A DNA stretch of 43,928 nucleotides from Prevotella sp. (GCA_017541365.1 JAFXZF010000079.1:1-43928), one strand, 5' to 3'. Counted from the first letter of the stretch, positions 15,655 to 25,882 are shown. Translations and numbers: made by a program. Notes: a model not told the origin generated them from the sequence alone.

Positions 15655-15698
15655 GGGAAGACCCTCAGCTCTCGGCTGACAGTCTTCCCCTTTGTTTT
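15655..15698 (+). terminator. intrinsic terminator after the sigma/membrane protein operon
   Basis: GGGAAGAC (15655-15662) pairs with GTCTTCCC (15682-15689). Inside it TCAGC (15665-15669) pairs with GCTGA (15675-15679), leaving a TCTCG loop. CTTTGTTTT follows the stem. It closes the dus-argB-sigma transcript. Confidence 0.8.
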
Positions 15699-15797
15699 AT
15701 CATTGCACATCTCGTTAATCTTACCTAAATGCCCACATCTTTAGTGAAACAATGTTAAGTATTTGCCGATAACACCCAAAATATGTACAAAATTCCT

Positions 15798-15805
15798 TAC
15801 TTTTG
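15798..15805 (+). promoter_or_regulatory. -7 promoter box for the fimbrillin-like/giant protein pair
   Basis: TACTTTTG matches TAnnTTTG. The predicted start is near 15812, leaving a leader of about 60 nt before ATG 15871. No -33 TTTG was found at the expected distance. Confidence 0.55.
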
Positions 15806-15870
15806 CACTTGATACACATTGTACATAGCGCATACGCGCACGATGTTGGTGTGCACTAAACATAAAAACG

Positions 15871-16899
15871 ATGAAAAAATATATGAAAGGATATATGACA
15901 AGAACTATGATAAAACTCAAATACAAAACAACAGCATTACTACTGATGGCAGCCATACTCTTGGTTGCGTGCTCCGATGACCTCGATAACGGGAACGGGA
16001 ACGAGATAACCTTCGTCACCAATGTCAGCAGCATACCAACGGGCAAGGCAGCCACATTCGATAGCAACACAGACCTGCAGACAGAAGGCAGTTTCAACTG
16101 CTTCGCCTACTCTGCTGAGACAACCGATCCATACTATGATGCCACAGAGGTAACATGGGTCAGTGCTGAGAACAAGTGGAAATTCGCCAACAGTTTTGTA
16201 CACTACTGGCCAGGCATAAGCCATCTCGACTTCTTTGCTTATATGCCTACTACAAAACCTGCATATATCAGCAGCATCACTTACACCACAGCTCGCCATC
16301 CGCAGTTTGTGTGCACAGGTTTGCCTACAACGATTGTGGGACAGACAGCCCTCAAGGAGTTCGTATGTGCCATGGCTATCAACAAGAACCAGGAAAACAG
16401 CGTTCCAAGCGGCGTAAGCATGCAGTTCAAGCACCCCTTCGCCATATTGAAGTTCAAACTCGACCCAGCATCCAGCTCTGGCGTCACTATCAATTGGGTA
16501 AGGATAGAAGCTGATGACGACGAAGGGCACGGCATCAAGACTGGTGGCACATGCACCATCGACGGAACATCATCAACATGGTCGTCACAGGCAGCCAAAG
16601 ATGTATTCACTTGGTCATCGCTAACGGGCGATACTTATATCGAGGCTAAAGCCGACGAAAGTCCTTACTTGGTAATACCTAACGACTACAGCGCTACTAA
16701 GATGAGAATCTCCGTCAACGCCACATGGGCCAGCAGCATAAGCTCCAAGACTGAAACAAAGACTGCTACCGTGCAGAACGTAGAAAAAGATGGTAATAAA
16801 CTGATGCATTGGGAGGCAGGTTATTCCTACCTCTTCACTCTCAAGCTAACCGACCAACTTGACGTTAACACTGCAAAATACACCGTTGAGCAATGGTAA
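15871..16899 (+). CDS. fimbrillin-like lipoprotein (Mfa/FimA-type)
   Basis: A 342-residue predicted lipoprotein: basic N-terminus, hydrophobic core TTALLLMAAILLVAC with lipobox Cys34, then an Asp/Asn-rich linker. Later features fit the Bacteroidales fimbrillin superfamily: FDSNTDLQTEGSFNCFAY near the start of the mature protein, HYWPGISHLDFFAYMP, FKHPFAILKFKLD around the middle, and a C-terminal YSYLFTLKLTDQLDV strand. The family forms fimbrial stalks, tips or anchors exported as lipoproteins and processed by Arg/Lys gingipain-type proteases in some species; whether this one polymerises is unknown. Several Met codons in the first 13 residues make the start uncertain. It is six bases upstream of the giant protein gene and surely co-transcribed with it, suggesting one surface structure. 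Confidence 0.8.
   Translation: MKKYMKGYMTRTMIKLKYKTTALLLMAAILLVACSDDLDNGNGNEITFVTNVSSIPTGKAATFDSNTDLQTEGSFNCFAYSAETTDPYYDATEVTWVSAENKWKFANSFVHYWPGISHLDFFAYMPTTKPAYISSITYTTARHPQFVCTGLPTTIVGQTALKEFVCAMAINKNQENSVPSGVSMQFKHPFAILKFKLDPASSSGVTINWVRIEADDDEGHGIKTGGTCTIDGTSSTWSSQAAKDVFTWSSLTGDTYIEAKADESPYLVIPNDYSATKMRISVNATWASSISSKTETKTATVQNVEKDGNKLMHWEAGYSYLFTLKLTDQLDVNTAKYTVEQW
15985..16002 (+). repeat. short NNNAAC hexamer run in the fimbrillin N-terminus
   Basis: GATAAC, GGGAAC, GGGAAC encode DNGNGN right after the lipobox. This is three units of the hexamer family seen near topA and pnp. Confidence 0.45.
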
Positions 16900-16905
16900 A
16901 ATAGC

Positions 16906-19900
16906 ATGAATATAAACACAGATATGAAGCCAAACAACATGTATATGAACATTAAGCAACACATACAGACTTTAGCACTTACAGCACTCCTGCTCCTTGC
17001 TGGAGGCATGGCGAACCATATTACGGCGAAGAAGGTTACATACCATATCCTTACCAAGCCATTCACGGTGAGAAACTACAACAACACTGCCGACTTTCAT
17101 CCAAACATCCGCGTTGAAGCCCTGCAGTGCATCAGTGAGGAAGCAACGGTAGGACTGCCTGACCAGTTCAAGAGTCCGCTGGCAAAAAACTTCAGGTATT
17201 GGGCAAATGCCACTTATACCTATGACAAACTCTACGACAGTGGACACGACACCAAAATAATGACTGTCAAATACTACATTTACCAGTGTTCAGGTGGAGA
17301 TGCGTATGAGTGCTTGTCAAATGAAATCACCCCAGGCACCTCTGTTGATGCTTATACCGACATATACGTTACCTATGACTACATCAATGATGGCGAGACT
17401 TCCGGCTACAAAAATGGCATGGTTGAACTTGACGGCGTAACGAAATACAATCTTTCTATAACATCTGGAAGCACGAAGAAATTCCTTGCCTACAACCGCA
17501 GTCGTAACAACCGTGTCGCAAACGCAAATGCAGCAGCCCTGTCGGGAGAGCATCTGTCAAGCGAAGACTTTGTCTTACCACAGGAAGGCACTGGTACAAG
17601 CCAACTCGGGTTCTATTACAGCGGTTGGGGCCCAAAGGGACTTTTCTTCGGTTTCAAACTTGAAGGTGAAGACCCCTACAACATTTCCATAGTAACCTCA
17701 TACGAAGGAGAAGAGTTGCATATAACAGACAAGGCAGCTGGTGATAATACCGGAACTATCAAGCCATACGCAGGCTCATCACTCTTTGGTAAACTTGGCA
17801 ACACCCAAATGTGGTTTGATGCCAGCAACAACAAGCACTACAAGGTTGAATCTGGTTACACCAGTGCTTCAGACTACACCCCTGAGAAATACGCAGAATG
17901 CAAGACTAAATACTACAACACTGCCCCTGAAGCACGATTTGACACCTGGGTGGGATACTACAGAAATGAAACTCCCACATTGAATTCATACGCTCTGCTG
18001 TCTAATGCCAAAGGCGGGTATATGCTTGTTGCAAGTAAGGCAAACCAAGGTACAGGAGGTACAGCTCCTACCATTAACCAGCCAAACAGCAGTAACGAAT
18101 ACTACACTTACTATGATTCGTATGACACTGATGCTGGAAAAAAAAGAAGCCAGCCGTACTTTAAGCGACAGGCGCTCAGTTCTGCCTATTCTACAAATAT
18201 CTATGAGATAAAGACCTACACCATCAATCTCAAGACGCATAGTACTGGAACCACACTCTCAACCACCATGAAGTGGAGTGATGCCCTGCTGTCAGAGAAC
18301 CCTGTCAATCACATTCCTGATGCCCTGAAGCGCAAGTACGTAACATACAGCGCATACAAAGATGCAGCCCTTACCCAGCCAATGACAACCTTTGCTGAGG
18401 CTGCCGCCAATAGTTACGTAATATATCTTGGCTACACCGTGTCAGAATCACTGCCCTTTGACACACTCGCTGCTACAAGCGGCACATACGATTACAGGAA
18501 TGCCCGTTGGTACACCATGCGTATGAATGGTACGGCAGAGCAGAAGAACATAGCCTACAATTCTTCCGACAATTTCATCACTGGCTCCACCTCCATAGGC
18601 AGCAACAGCGACCTGCATGCAGGAGAAGACCAGGGCGCCAAGGTTCAGGTGGCATTTGTCGGCGACCCATACGAACTGAAGATCGTCAGCCGCGAAGCAA
18701 GTGAAACAGCCTCTGCCACACGCTACATAGGCTGCGCCACTGGAGCAGGTGACGGCACTACTCTCAATACAAACAAGACAGGTTCTTCCGACATCAGCAC
18801 TTGGGAAATTGTGTATGAGAACAGTGACTTTGAGAGATTCGAACTAAGAGAGTACGGTACATACGCTTCGCCAAAATACATCGGTTGGGGCTCTACGGGT
18901 GATCATCCCGTCACCTACAGCACTACCGCAAGCCGTATAAGGGTGGTTGAGCTGAAAAAGGTATCCTATACATACCACATCGTGCGCAACGATGGCGGCG
19001 ACATAGCAGTTAAGGCTACCGAAAGTCAGGACGTAGGCACCATGCTTAGGGCGTGGACAGACATACCCGAAATTATACGCAGTCCGTTCCTCGCACCGTC
19101 TTACTCCGCCACCATTACCTTTTATGCCTCCCTGGCAAATGCTCAGGCAAAGACACCTACTATAAGTAATGCACCATACAGTCTCTCCGGTGGCGACATC
19201 TACGTAAGATACGACGTATCGCTCTCTGCCCATGACTACAACGTAATCGTCAACAATAGGTATATCTATACCGTAGCAGATGCTGGAGATGCTACTATTT
19301 ACACTAAGGAATCCATCACTACGGGCACAGGAAAAGAATCTGAAGATCCTTATTTCCAGTGGACGTTGGACTACAGCGACCCTTACCACATGACAATAAA
19401 GAACAAGGGTAAGGACAAATACGTAAACGTAGCGTTCAGCGACGGAGCATCCATAACATGGAGCGACACCCCCTCCTATTTCGTAGCAAAGAGCGGTGCA
19501 ATTGCAGGCACCTTCGAGGCGATGGCAGCTACTGGCAATGGTGTAGAATCCTCAACAACCTATTACAACATAGGTCGTCCTGCAGATAACACCGTAAAGC
19601 TCTACAGCAACAGCAGCTACGTTCACGGTAACCAGACACTGCGTTTCCAGCTTATCGGTACTTCTGCCACGGAGGTACATTACCACCTTATTGACAAGGC
19701 AGGAAAGGACCTTTTGCAGGCTATAACCCGACAAACCGACACAGACCCTGTTAACTTCCCACCAGAATTCAGAAGTCCGTTGGTAAGCACCTATCACTAC
19801 TTCATCGAAACCAACTTCGACATAGACGGCGACACATATACTCTCAAACCTGCACAGTCAGAGTTGGCAACAGTTGGTTCCAATGGACATATCTACGTCA

Positions 19901-22900
19901 CCTACGACGTAAACAACCTTGTGGACCTTCAGCGCGGACAACTGTACTTGCTGAAATATGAGGCAGGCGAAAACTTCCGTCAGGAGGATGGCGGTGACAA
20001 CCTCTTGCCTTACGTGGCAGACATGTCAACCAACACTTATAGGTACAAGGCAGTATATCCATACTGTAACGGTGACTGTAACTTCTTTGTGTATGGTCAG
20101 GAGCAGTATGACATTCAGCAGCAGGGTGCTGCCAGTACTCGCACTCGCTGGGCATGGTATATTCAGAGCGACCTTGGCGACAAGGGCGACCCTTACCACG
20201 TAAAGATAAGGTCACGCCAATCAGAGTCCTATCCTATTGAAAACAGCAAGGAGTACAACGCCTTCTTTGCAACCTATAAGCCTTCAGGTTACGACAAGGC
20301 TGTGACCACTTTGGTATGGCCAGGCATCTCCGGCGAGACGGCAACTGACTATATGATACTCGGAAGAGAGGGACAGTATCAGTTGATGACTTCCTATAAG
20401 GTAGATATGAATAGGGACGGAGATACCGATGATGCAGGGGATGAACGAAAAGTGGTGAATACATTCGAACAGTATTGGAAGACATATGACACTGTGAAGA
20501 ACAAACTGCTCACAAGCATTCTGGACGATGAGGATAAAGGAGCAAAACTCTCAGTCTCTATCACTGTTCCAGACAAAGCGAAATACAGAGACCTCCTGAC
20601 TGGCACTGGCGACGGGCAATATGGATTCCACAATTATGAGCACTGGGCATACGCCAAGCGTTTCAACGGATATAACAACGGCTACAGCAGCACGGAAGGT
20701 ACTCCCGAAACAAAAAAAGGCTGGGAGGAGATAGAGCACTGGTACCAGACGATTGACATGGGCGAAGGCTACTTCGACTTTGTCAAGACAAGCATAGACC
20801 CTGTGATGATACTGCTCGACCAGCATGGTTGGGAGATAATGCGAAAACCTATACCCACCAGCGACGATGACCCAGAAAAGGATGCCAAGTTAGAGGCAAT
20901 ACGTCCGTACAACAGCCCCATGGTGAAGGAATATGCTTTCTGGGCAACAACTAAGAAACGTACCGGCTTCCACCAGTACTACCTGCTCAGCGACCGAATG
21001 GGCGATGGTAAGGGAGGTGACCACACATCCACCGACCTCACAGACCTCCCTCCGTTCAATGGCAAAAACGTGTTCGACAAGAAGGGCAACCAATACGACC
21101 AGTATGTTACCTACATAGTGAAGGAGGAATATGCACAGACATACAATCCTGCTGACAAGACAGCGAAGCCTTTCGTCATTGAACAAGGCACGAAATATGC
21201 CTCCACCTCAGACGGTTCCGCCATTACCAATAATGACGTTCCTGCCAACGGAATGTTGGACTACATCACCAATAATTCCATCACCGATGATAAGAAATGG
21301 TATGTCAAGCCTAACTGGAACATAGACTATGAGATGGGATATGGTGACACTGGTCATAGCTGGGCAGCAAAGAATCCTAATGCTTATGAGGATGCAAGAT
21401 ACAAGAATCTGAAGACTGCCCAGTATATATCAAACAAGGACAGCCTCGGCTACTTCTCATTCTCCAACGGCTTCGACCCGTATAACATCCAGATAATGCC
21501 TATAAACTATAGCACTGACACAAGGAAGTTCATGAAGACCAATGCCACAGGCATGAACCTTAATGACGGTATTATGCATGGAGTTTATTCTGAGGCAGAG
21601 ACCATTTCATTAGGCGACAGCATTCCTGTTGTTGACAAGAACAACTCCGTATGGTTTGACAGCAGAAAGCTTTCTATTACCAACACCACCTTCATGGCGG
21701 TGCAGGATGCAGAGGGCAACATGCAGCTGATGCCACGCTTCGACCAGGATGTGCGCATGAGCGAGTTCGGCACATTGATAGCCCCTACCGATGCCAGCGT
21801 AGCTTCGACCTACACAAAGCTGTACCGACCCGTGGTATATGAGTACCGTATCATAGACAACAGCGGCCATGAGTCACTGCGCTATAAGTCGGGCGGTGAC
21901 ATGCTGCCACAGACCCCAGATCACTTCAAGAGCCCGTTGGCAATGAACTTTACATACTATGCTTCAGCAACAAAGGAAGGCGACATCTACACCGTTGACA
22001 ACGAGATAGATGGTTCACTTGACGGTGCAAGCCTGACTAACGATATAGTCTATGTACGCTATGAATACGACGAGGAAGCTGATGCTCTATCTATATTATA
22101 CGGCAAATGGCTGACCATGCAGATAGATGAAAAAGATGCTAAGTATGACAGCGGAATAAAAGAAGGCACAAGTAAACCTGCTACTATCGATGCCAACGAA
22201 AGGGCATGGCAGTGGAAATTACTTGAGAATATACAGAGCACTCCCGACCCATACGCTGTGTACCTGTTTAACCGCAGCCAAAGCGCAGGAACAAAAGCTA
22301 TAGATGAGCGCTTCGCTCTTCTCTCGCACACAAGTGGTGACTACGCCTTAGCAAAAGCTGGACGGGGAGATTATACCTACCAATTCCTTAACGGAAGCGG
22401 GATGAGTACCAGCACCGCTGCCACGATAGCGACAGAGGCAGGCTTCACATGTACAGAAGGTATCTTCAGCGAAACCGACTCACAGGTAAAACTTACAGAT
22501 GAGGTGGATCACACCTTTACATATAAGGTATATACCAATGGAGGCGTGAATGCCGTTGACGCTACGCAGACGCAGGACGAGGTGACCAACAATGAGTGGA
22601 AGCCTGTATTGCCGGAAGCAGCACGTACACCTCTGCTCAACATAGACCAATACCGATACTATGATCAGGACCTCGGAACCGTTGCTGTAAGCGACACCCT
22701 CAACAAGGCACTGCCATTCCTGTATGGTCTGTATGAAGATGTCGTATATACCCACTACACTCCATACAACGACAAAGTGAGCACATATCTTGTGCCCAAC
22801 GTCAGAAACGCCACAAATGTTGACCCTGTAGCACGCGGCGTTGGTTCCAACGATTCTCCAATCGGAATTGACGGTACACGCCCATACAATATTATTTGGT

Positions 22901-25833
22901 ATCAGGACAACATGATGAAGAGCAATGGTACTGCTATCACTTATGAAGCGAATAAGGATTTGCAGTCTGTAACCGCATTCGATTGGGAGTTTGACGGTGG
23001 CGACCCATACGCTATCAAAATCAGAAGCCTTGGATCAAGCAACAAATACATCCATGAGGCAACATCAACAACGACTAATCTCGATGCCAGTGCTACTACC
23101 TTTATGCTCCTTAACAAAGACAACTATGACTACGGAGTATTCACAAAGACAGGAACTGCCGTTACAGGCGCAACCCCAGTTATGCTCAGCGGATATGGAC
23201 AGACTCTGACAACAAGCGACCCAACGAAATTTATCATCTTTGCACTTTCTACATACAAGGTTATCTATCACCTTATGATAAAGAACATAGGCGAAGATGT
23301 GATAATTCCATACAGGGAAACAACCGAAGATGCTGTCCAAAACACTAAGATAAAATCGGGCACTACCACTCGTGACCTAAAGACGAAGGACACCAGTGGT
23401 GGCATAGAAAACCATATCGACGGTGACCTGTATCAGCTCGGCAGTAGCCTGCCTGCAATAATAAAGCTTATCAACTCGGGAATCACTACCGGTTTGGTTG
23501 AGAGAGACAGTATCTATTGCGTTGATGCAGGACATGTGAGTTTGGGAGCATCGTTTGAAGTTCCACAGGAGTTCTATCGTCCTAACGTCACCTATGACTT
23601 CTACATTGAAGGTGTTTACGATAACAGAGGCGAGACCGAAATCACGGACATGAACAACCAATACAGGGGACTGAAGATGGCGAACATGGGAGAAGACAGC
23701 GGTCTGCTTGGCAAAATTGTGTTAGTAAATATCGTCTATAACTTCATGGGGGGACTGGCTACCAACTCAGGTAGTGACTTTGTGGAAAGTGTTAGCCAGA
23801 ACAAGTGGTACAGATTTGAAACAAGCGGTGCTACACCATACAGGTCACACTACACCGCTACGGCTGGACTCAAAACAGAAAGTGCATCCAACATACAATA
23901 TACCAATGACTTCCTGTGGACACCTGTAGGCGACCCTTACGGATTCAAGATGTACAACCGCTACATAAATAAGAATCTGGGACAAGCACAGGTAATGAGT
24001 ACCTCAGACATATCTTCCGGAAGATTTATAGAAATGACAGATGATGTTGCTGATCCTATTTACAGTCCCGCCAATTCTGTCTATGAACTGCTTGCAAACA
24101 CCTCCACTACCCCTGGCTACTTCCGTGTTCACCCTGTGGTAAACAACACGGGAGCGCAGTACTACATGAACAATAATACTAGCACAGGTGCCATGACCCT
24201 GAGCACGACACCTACGGAATGGACTTTCGGACTTACCGAGGAGATGATGAATCCTTACTACACTGCGGCGGGCTATGTGGGAGGTCTGACAGCTGCAGGC
24301 AAGACGGCATACGAGAATGCCGAAGGAGACGGCCTGGAAAAATTGATGAACCTGCAGGCTATAGTGTACGACGATGCAAACATAGTACCGTATTCTGCCG
24401 GCTACTACCGCATACACTCACAACCTAATGCTGGAGGTTTGACAACCCCACGCTATGCAAGCGGCTACAGGCATAAGATAGAGCTTACTCCTGGCACTGG
24501 CACAGAGCTGGCTCCTGTTGCCATCCCTATGCACTTCTATGAGCAGACCGAATATAATATGGACGACCCTGTGTTCGGTGACTTAGGCACACCTGGTACT
24601 GACTTTACTGAGACACCTGCCACACGAGGTGAGGTGCCTATCACAACGGCGGATGAGGATCCTGCAAGTATATTCCATTTCAATGGAACGACTGCTTCAT
24701 CTACCATCAGTACTCAGGGACTATACATCGTTGGCAATTCTACTACGCACGCTGCAGAGATGACGGAAACTGCAGGAAGCGCTACAGCATTCAGGGTTGA
24801 GGACATCGGTGGTGCCACGATGCTGATATACACCCAGCCTGGAGCACTCAACACCAGAACATACCTCAACTGGAATCAAGCGTCAACGAAATTTGACCTA
24901 AAGTACTCCGTACCAGCAGAAACTGCTTACGACCGCTGGTGTATGCAACCAGTGCAGAAGAGTGCGAAGGCAGGTGCAGGCGAAATGGGACTGAGGGTTA
25001 AGACGCATGACGATGGTAACGCTATCCGCTACACCACGTTCTATGCTCCGTTTGACGTTCTGCTGACCAATGCCACAACGGATATGGCATACATCGTGCC
25101 TACAGGAGCACTGACTCCGCCACTTACAGCAGATACTCAGTACGCGATACATCCTAAGAAGTTGGGCGACGAAGGCGTGAATACTGGCACGTATGCAGGC
25201 AACAACCTGTTTATACCTGCTGGCACTCCTGCCATCATACGCACGAAGGCAACTTCAGGATATGTGACGCTTGCCTTGCCTACCACTACGCCTACATCTT
25301 CTGTATCATGCGTGTTTACAGGACAGTACCTGGAGCAGATGCTGGATCAGGGTAGTGACTATGTGTTTGTGTTCGGTCGTCCTTCTTCTGGTACATTCAC
25401 TGAGGACGCAAGTTTCAGCACTAACGGTCTCATCACAGTATCAGCTCCTGCATCAGACAGAGGCGTTGGATTCTACAAGAATGCCAACCTGAACCGTGAA
25501 AGCAGTAAGGATGCCGCTGCATGGACACGCAACAACAAGTATGTCTATGGTAATAAGATATACTATCGTGCAGCAGTAAGCTCTGGTGGAGGAGGCTCTG
25601 CCCTTGATCTTGCTTTCGAGGAATCTGACTACATCCCTGTAATCTTCGACGAAGATGAACTGGAGTTACAGGAAGATGGCAATGGCTATGGTGCAACCTT
25701 CGGCGATGGTCGCATCTATGACCTGCAAGGCAGGTGCATAGCTACGAAGCAGGAGGTGCTCGATGGATCATGGATCAACACCGTAGCTCCTGGCATATAC
25801 ATTCTCAATGGCAAGAAAATAGCGGTGAAGTAA
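16906..25833 (+). CDS. giant secreted repeat protein (2975 aa) with eight divergent modules and a C-terminal sorting-like tail
   Basis: An N-terminal signal peptide (NIKQHIQTLALTALLLLAGG) is clearest if translation starts at ATG 16945; ATG 16906 is six bases after the preceding stop. I find eight divergent repeats, each opening with a YxYHIxxxxG-like strand, then a P-x(3)-[RK]-[ST]-P-L anchor with an aromatic strand (DQFKSPLAKNF, EIIRSPFL, PEFRSPLVS, DHFKSPLAM, EAARTPLL), then I-Y-V-[TR]-Y, and closing with DPYxhxI. The DPY motifs are at residues 256, 587, 825, 1095, 1524, 1781, 2033 and 2343. Module starts fall near 36, 436, 688, 924, 1299, 1644, 1869 and 2117. The last ~500 residues differ and end in GRIYDLQGRC and PGIYILNGKKIAVK, a tail common on Bacteroidales surface proteins. 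No enzyme motif is recognised; an adhesin or matrix role is inferred from size, export and the fimbrillin neighbour. Confidence 0.85.
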   Translation: MNINTDMKPNNMYMNIKQHIQTLALTALLLLAGGMANHITAKKVTYHILTKPFTVRNYNNTADFHPNIRVEALQCISEEATVGLPDQFKSPLAKNFRYWANATYTYDKLYDSGHDTKIMTVKYYIYQCSGGDAYECLSNEITPGTSVDAYTDIYVTYDYINDGETSGYKNGMVELDGVTKYNLSITSGSTKKFLAYNRSRNNRVANANAAALSGEHLSSEDFVLPQEGTGTSQLGFYYSGWGPKGLFFGFKLEGEDPYNISIVTSYEGEELHITDKAAGDNTGTIKPYAGSSLFGKLGNTQMWFDASNNKHYKVESGYTSASDYTPEKYAECKTKYYNTAPEARFDTWVGYYRNETPTLNSYALLSNAKGGYMLVASKANQGTGGTAPTINQPNSSNEYYTYYDSYDTDAGKKRSQPYFKRQALSSAYSTNIYEIKTYTINLKTHSTGTTLSTTMKWSDALLSENPVNHIPDALKRKYVTYSAYKDAALTQPMTTFAEAAANSYVIYLGYTVSESLPFDTLAATSGTYDYRNARWYTMRMNGTAEQKNIAYNSSDNFITGSTSIGSNSDLHAGEDQGAKVQVAFVGDPYELKIVSREASETASATRYIGCATGAGDGTTLNTNKTGSSDISTWEIVYENSDFERFELREYGTYASPKYIGWGSTGDHPVTYSTTASRIRVVELKKVSYTYHIVRNDGGDIAVKATESQDVGTMLRAWTDIPEIIRSPFLAPSYSATITFYASLANAQAKTPTISNAPYSLSGGDIYVRYDVSLSAHDYNVIVNNRYIYTVADAGDATIYTKESITTGTGKESEDPYFQWTLDYSDPYHMTIKNKGKDKYVNVAFSDGASITWSDTPSYFVAKSGAIAGTFEAMAATGNGVESSTTYYNIGRPADNTVKLYSNSSYVHGNQTLRFQLIGTSATEVHYHLIDKAGKDLLQAITRQTDTDPVNFPPEFRSPLVSTYHYFIETNFDIDGDTYTLKPAQSELATVGSNGHIYVTYDVNNLVDLQRGQLYLLKYEAGENFRQEDGGDNLLPYVADMSTNTYRYKAVYPYCNGDCNFFVYGQEQYDIQQQGAASTRTRWAWYIQSDLGDKGDPYHVKIRSRQSESYPIENSKEYNAFFATYKPSGYDKAVTTLVWPGISGETATDYMILGREGQYQLMTSYKVDMNRDGDTDDAGDERKVVNTFEQYWKTYDTVKNKLLTSILDDEDKGAKLSVSITVPDKAKYRDLLTGTGDGQYGFHNYEHWAYAKRFNGYNNGYSSTEGTPETKKGWEEIEHWYQTIDMGEGYFDFVKTSIDPVMILLDQHGWEIMRKPIPTSDDDPEKDAKLEAIRPYNSPMVKEYAFWATTKKRTGFHQYYLLSDRMGDGKGGDHTSTDLTDLPPFNGKNVFDKKGNQYDQYVTYIVKEEYAQTYNPADKTAKPFVIEQGTKYASTSDGSAITNNDVPANGMLDYITNNSITDDKKWYVKPNWNIDYEMGYGDTGHSWAAKNPNAYEDARYKNLKTAQYISNKDSLGYFSFSNGFDPYNIQIMPINYSTDTRKFMKTNATGMNLNDGIMHGVYSEAETISLGDSIPVVDKNNSVWFDSRKLSITNTTFMAVQDAEGNMQLMPRFDQDVRMSEFGTLIAPTDASVASTYTKLYRPVVYEYRIIDNSGHESLRYKSGGDMLPQTPDHFKSPLAMNFTYYASATKEGDIYTVDNEIDGSLDGASLTNDIVYVRYEYDEEADALSILYGKWLTMQIDEKDAKYDSGIKEGTSKPATIDANERAWQWKLLENIQSTPDPYAVYLFNRSQSAGTKAIDERFALLSHTSGDYALAKAGRGDYTYQFLNGSGMSTSTAATIATEAGFTCTEGIFSETDSQVKLTDEVDHTFTYKVYTNGGVNAVDATQTQDEVTNNEWKPVLPEAARTPLLNIDQYRYYDQDLGTVAVSDTLNKALPFLYGLYEDVVYTHYTPYNDKVSTYLVPNVRNATNVDPVARGVGSNDSPIGIDGTRPYNIIWYQDNMMKSNGTAITYEANKDLQSVTAFDWEFDGGDPYAIKIRSLGSSNKYIHEATSTTTNLDASATTFMLLNKDNYDYGVFTKTGTAVTGATPVMLSGYGQTLTTSDPTKFIIFALSTYKVIYHLMIKNIGEDVIIPYRETTEDAVQNTKIKSGTTTRDLKTKDTSGGIENHIDGDLYQLGSSLPAIIKLINSGITTGLVERDSIYCVDAGHVSLGASFEVPQEFYRPNVTYDFYIEGVYDNRGETEITDMNNQYRGLKMANMGEDSGLLGKIVLVNIVYNFMGGLATNSGSDFVESVSQNKWYRFETSGATPYRSHYTATAGLKTESASNIQYTNDFLWTPVGDPYGFKMYNRYINKNLGQAQVMSTSDISSGRFIEMTDDVADPIYSPANSVYELLANTSTTPGYFRVHPVVNNTGAQYYMNNNTSTGAMTLSTTPTEWTFGLTEEMMNPYYTAAGYVGGLTAAGKTAYENAEGDGLEKLMNLQAIVYDDANIVPYSAGYYRIHSQPNAGGLTTPRYASGYRHKIELTPGTGTELAPVAIPMHFYEQTEYNMDDPVFGDLGTPGTDFTETPATRGEVPITTADEDPASIFHFNGTTASSTISTQGLYIVGNSTTHAAEMTETAGSATAFRVEDIGGATMLIYTQPGALNTRTYLNWNQASTKFDLKYSVPAETAYDRWCMQPVQKSAKAGAGEMGLRVKTHDDGNAIRYTTFYAPFDVLLTNATTDMAYIVPTGALTPPLTADTQYAIHPKKLGDEGVNTGTYAGNNLFIPAGTPAIIRTKATSGYVTLALPTTTPTSSVSCVFTGQYLEQMLDQGSDYVFVFGRPSSGTFTEDASFSTNGLITVSAPASDRGVGFYKNANLNRESSKDAAAWTRNNKYVYGNKIYYRAAVSSGGGGSALDLAFEESDYIPVIFDEDELELQEDGNGYGATFGDGRIYDLQGRCIATKQEVLDGSWINTVAPGIYILNGKKIAVK

Positions 25834-25836
25834 AGA

Positions 25837-25864
25837 TTTTCAATTTTCAACTTTCAACTTTCAA
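25837..25864. repeat. 7-bp repeat array (TTTCAAC family) upstream of pnp
   Basis: Four exact heptamer steps: TTTTCAA, TTTTCAA, CTTTCAA, CTTTCAA. The array starts three bases after the giant-protein stop codon and supplies the sequence at the -33 position of the pnp promoter. Confidence 0.85.
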
Positions 25865-25882
25865 TTATTTTTAGTACCTTTG
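25852..25882 (+). promoter_or_regulatory. pnp promoter using repeat-borne -33 sequence
   Basis: TACCTTTG at 25875-25882 is the -7 box. Exactly 19 nt upstream is TTTC (25852-25855), one base off the consensus TTTG, contributed by the heptamer array. The transcript would start near 25889. Confidence 0.65.

Larger units (their letters stand above)
15453..15870. other. intergenic region between the sigma module and the fimbrillin-like gene
   Basis: It holds two oppositely oriented 7-bp repeat arrays, a coding-like but startless frame ending at TGA 15677-15679 (its last ~30 codons read QSPEAVKPTEKSLKDALQSL and so on), a strong terminator hairpin, and a -7 box for the next gene. No complete gene was found. 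The startless frame may be a remnant of the upstream gene's tail or chance. Confidence 0.55.

Noticed and set aside
15655..15698. A small regulatory RNA in the 15.5-15.7 kb gap
   Set aside because: The hairpin is a good terminator, but I see no promoter box immediately upstream that would define a separate short transcript.
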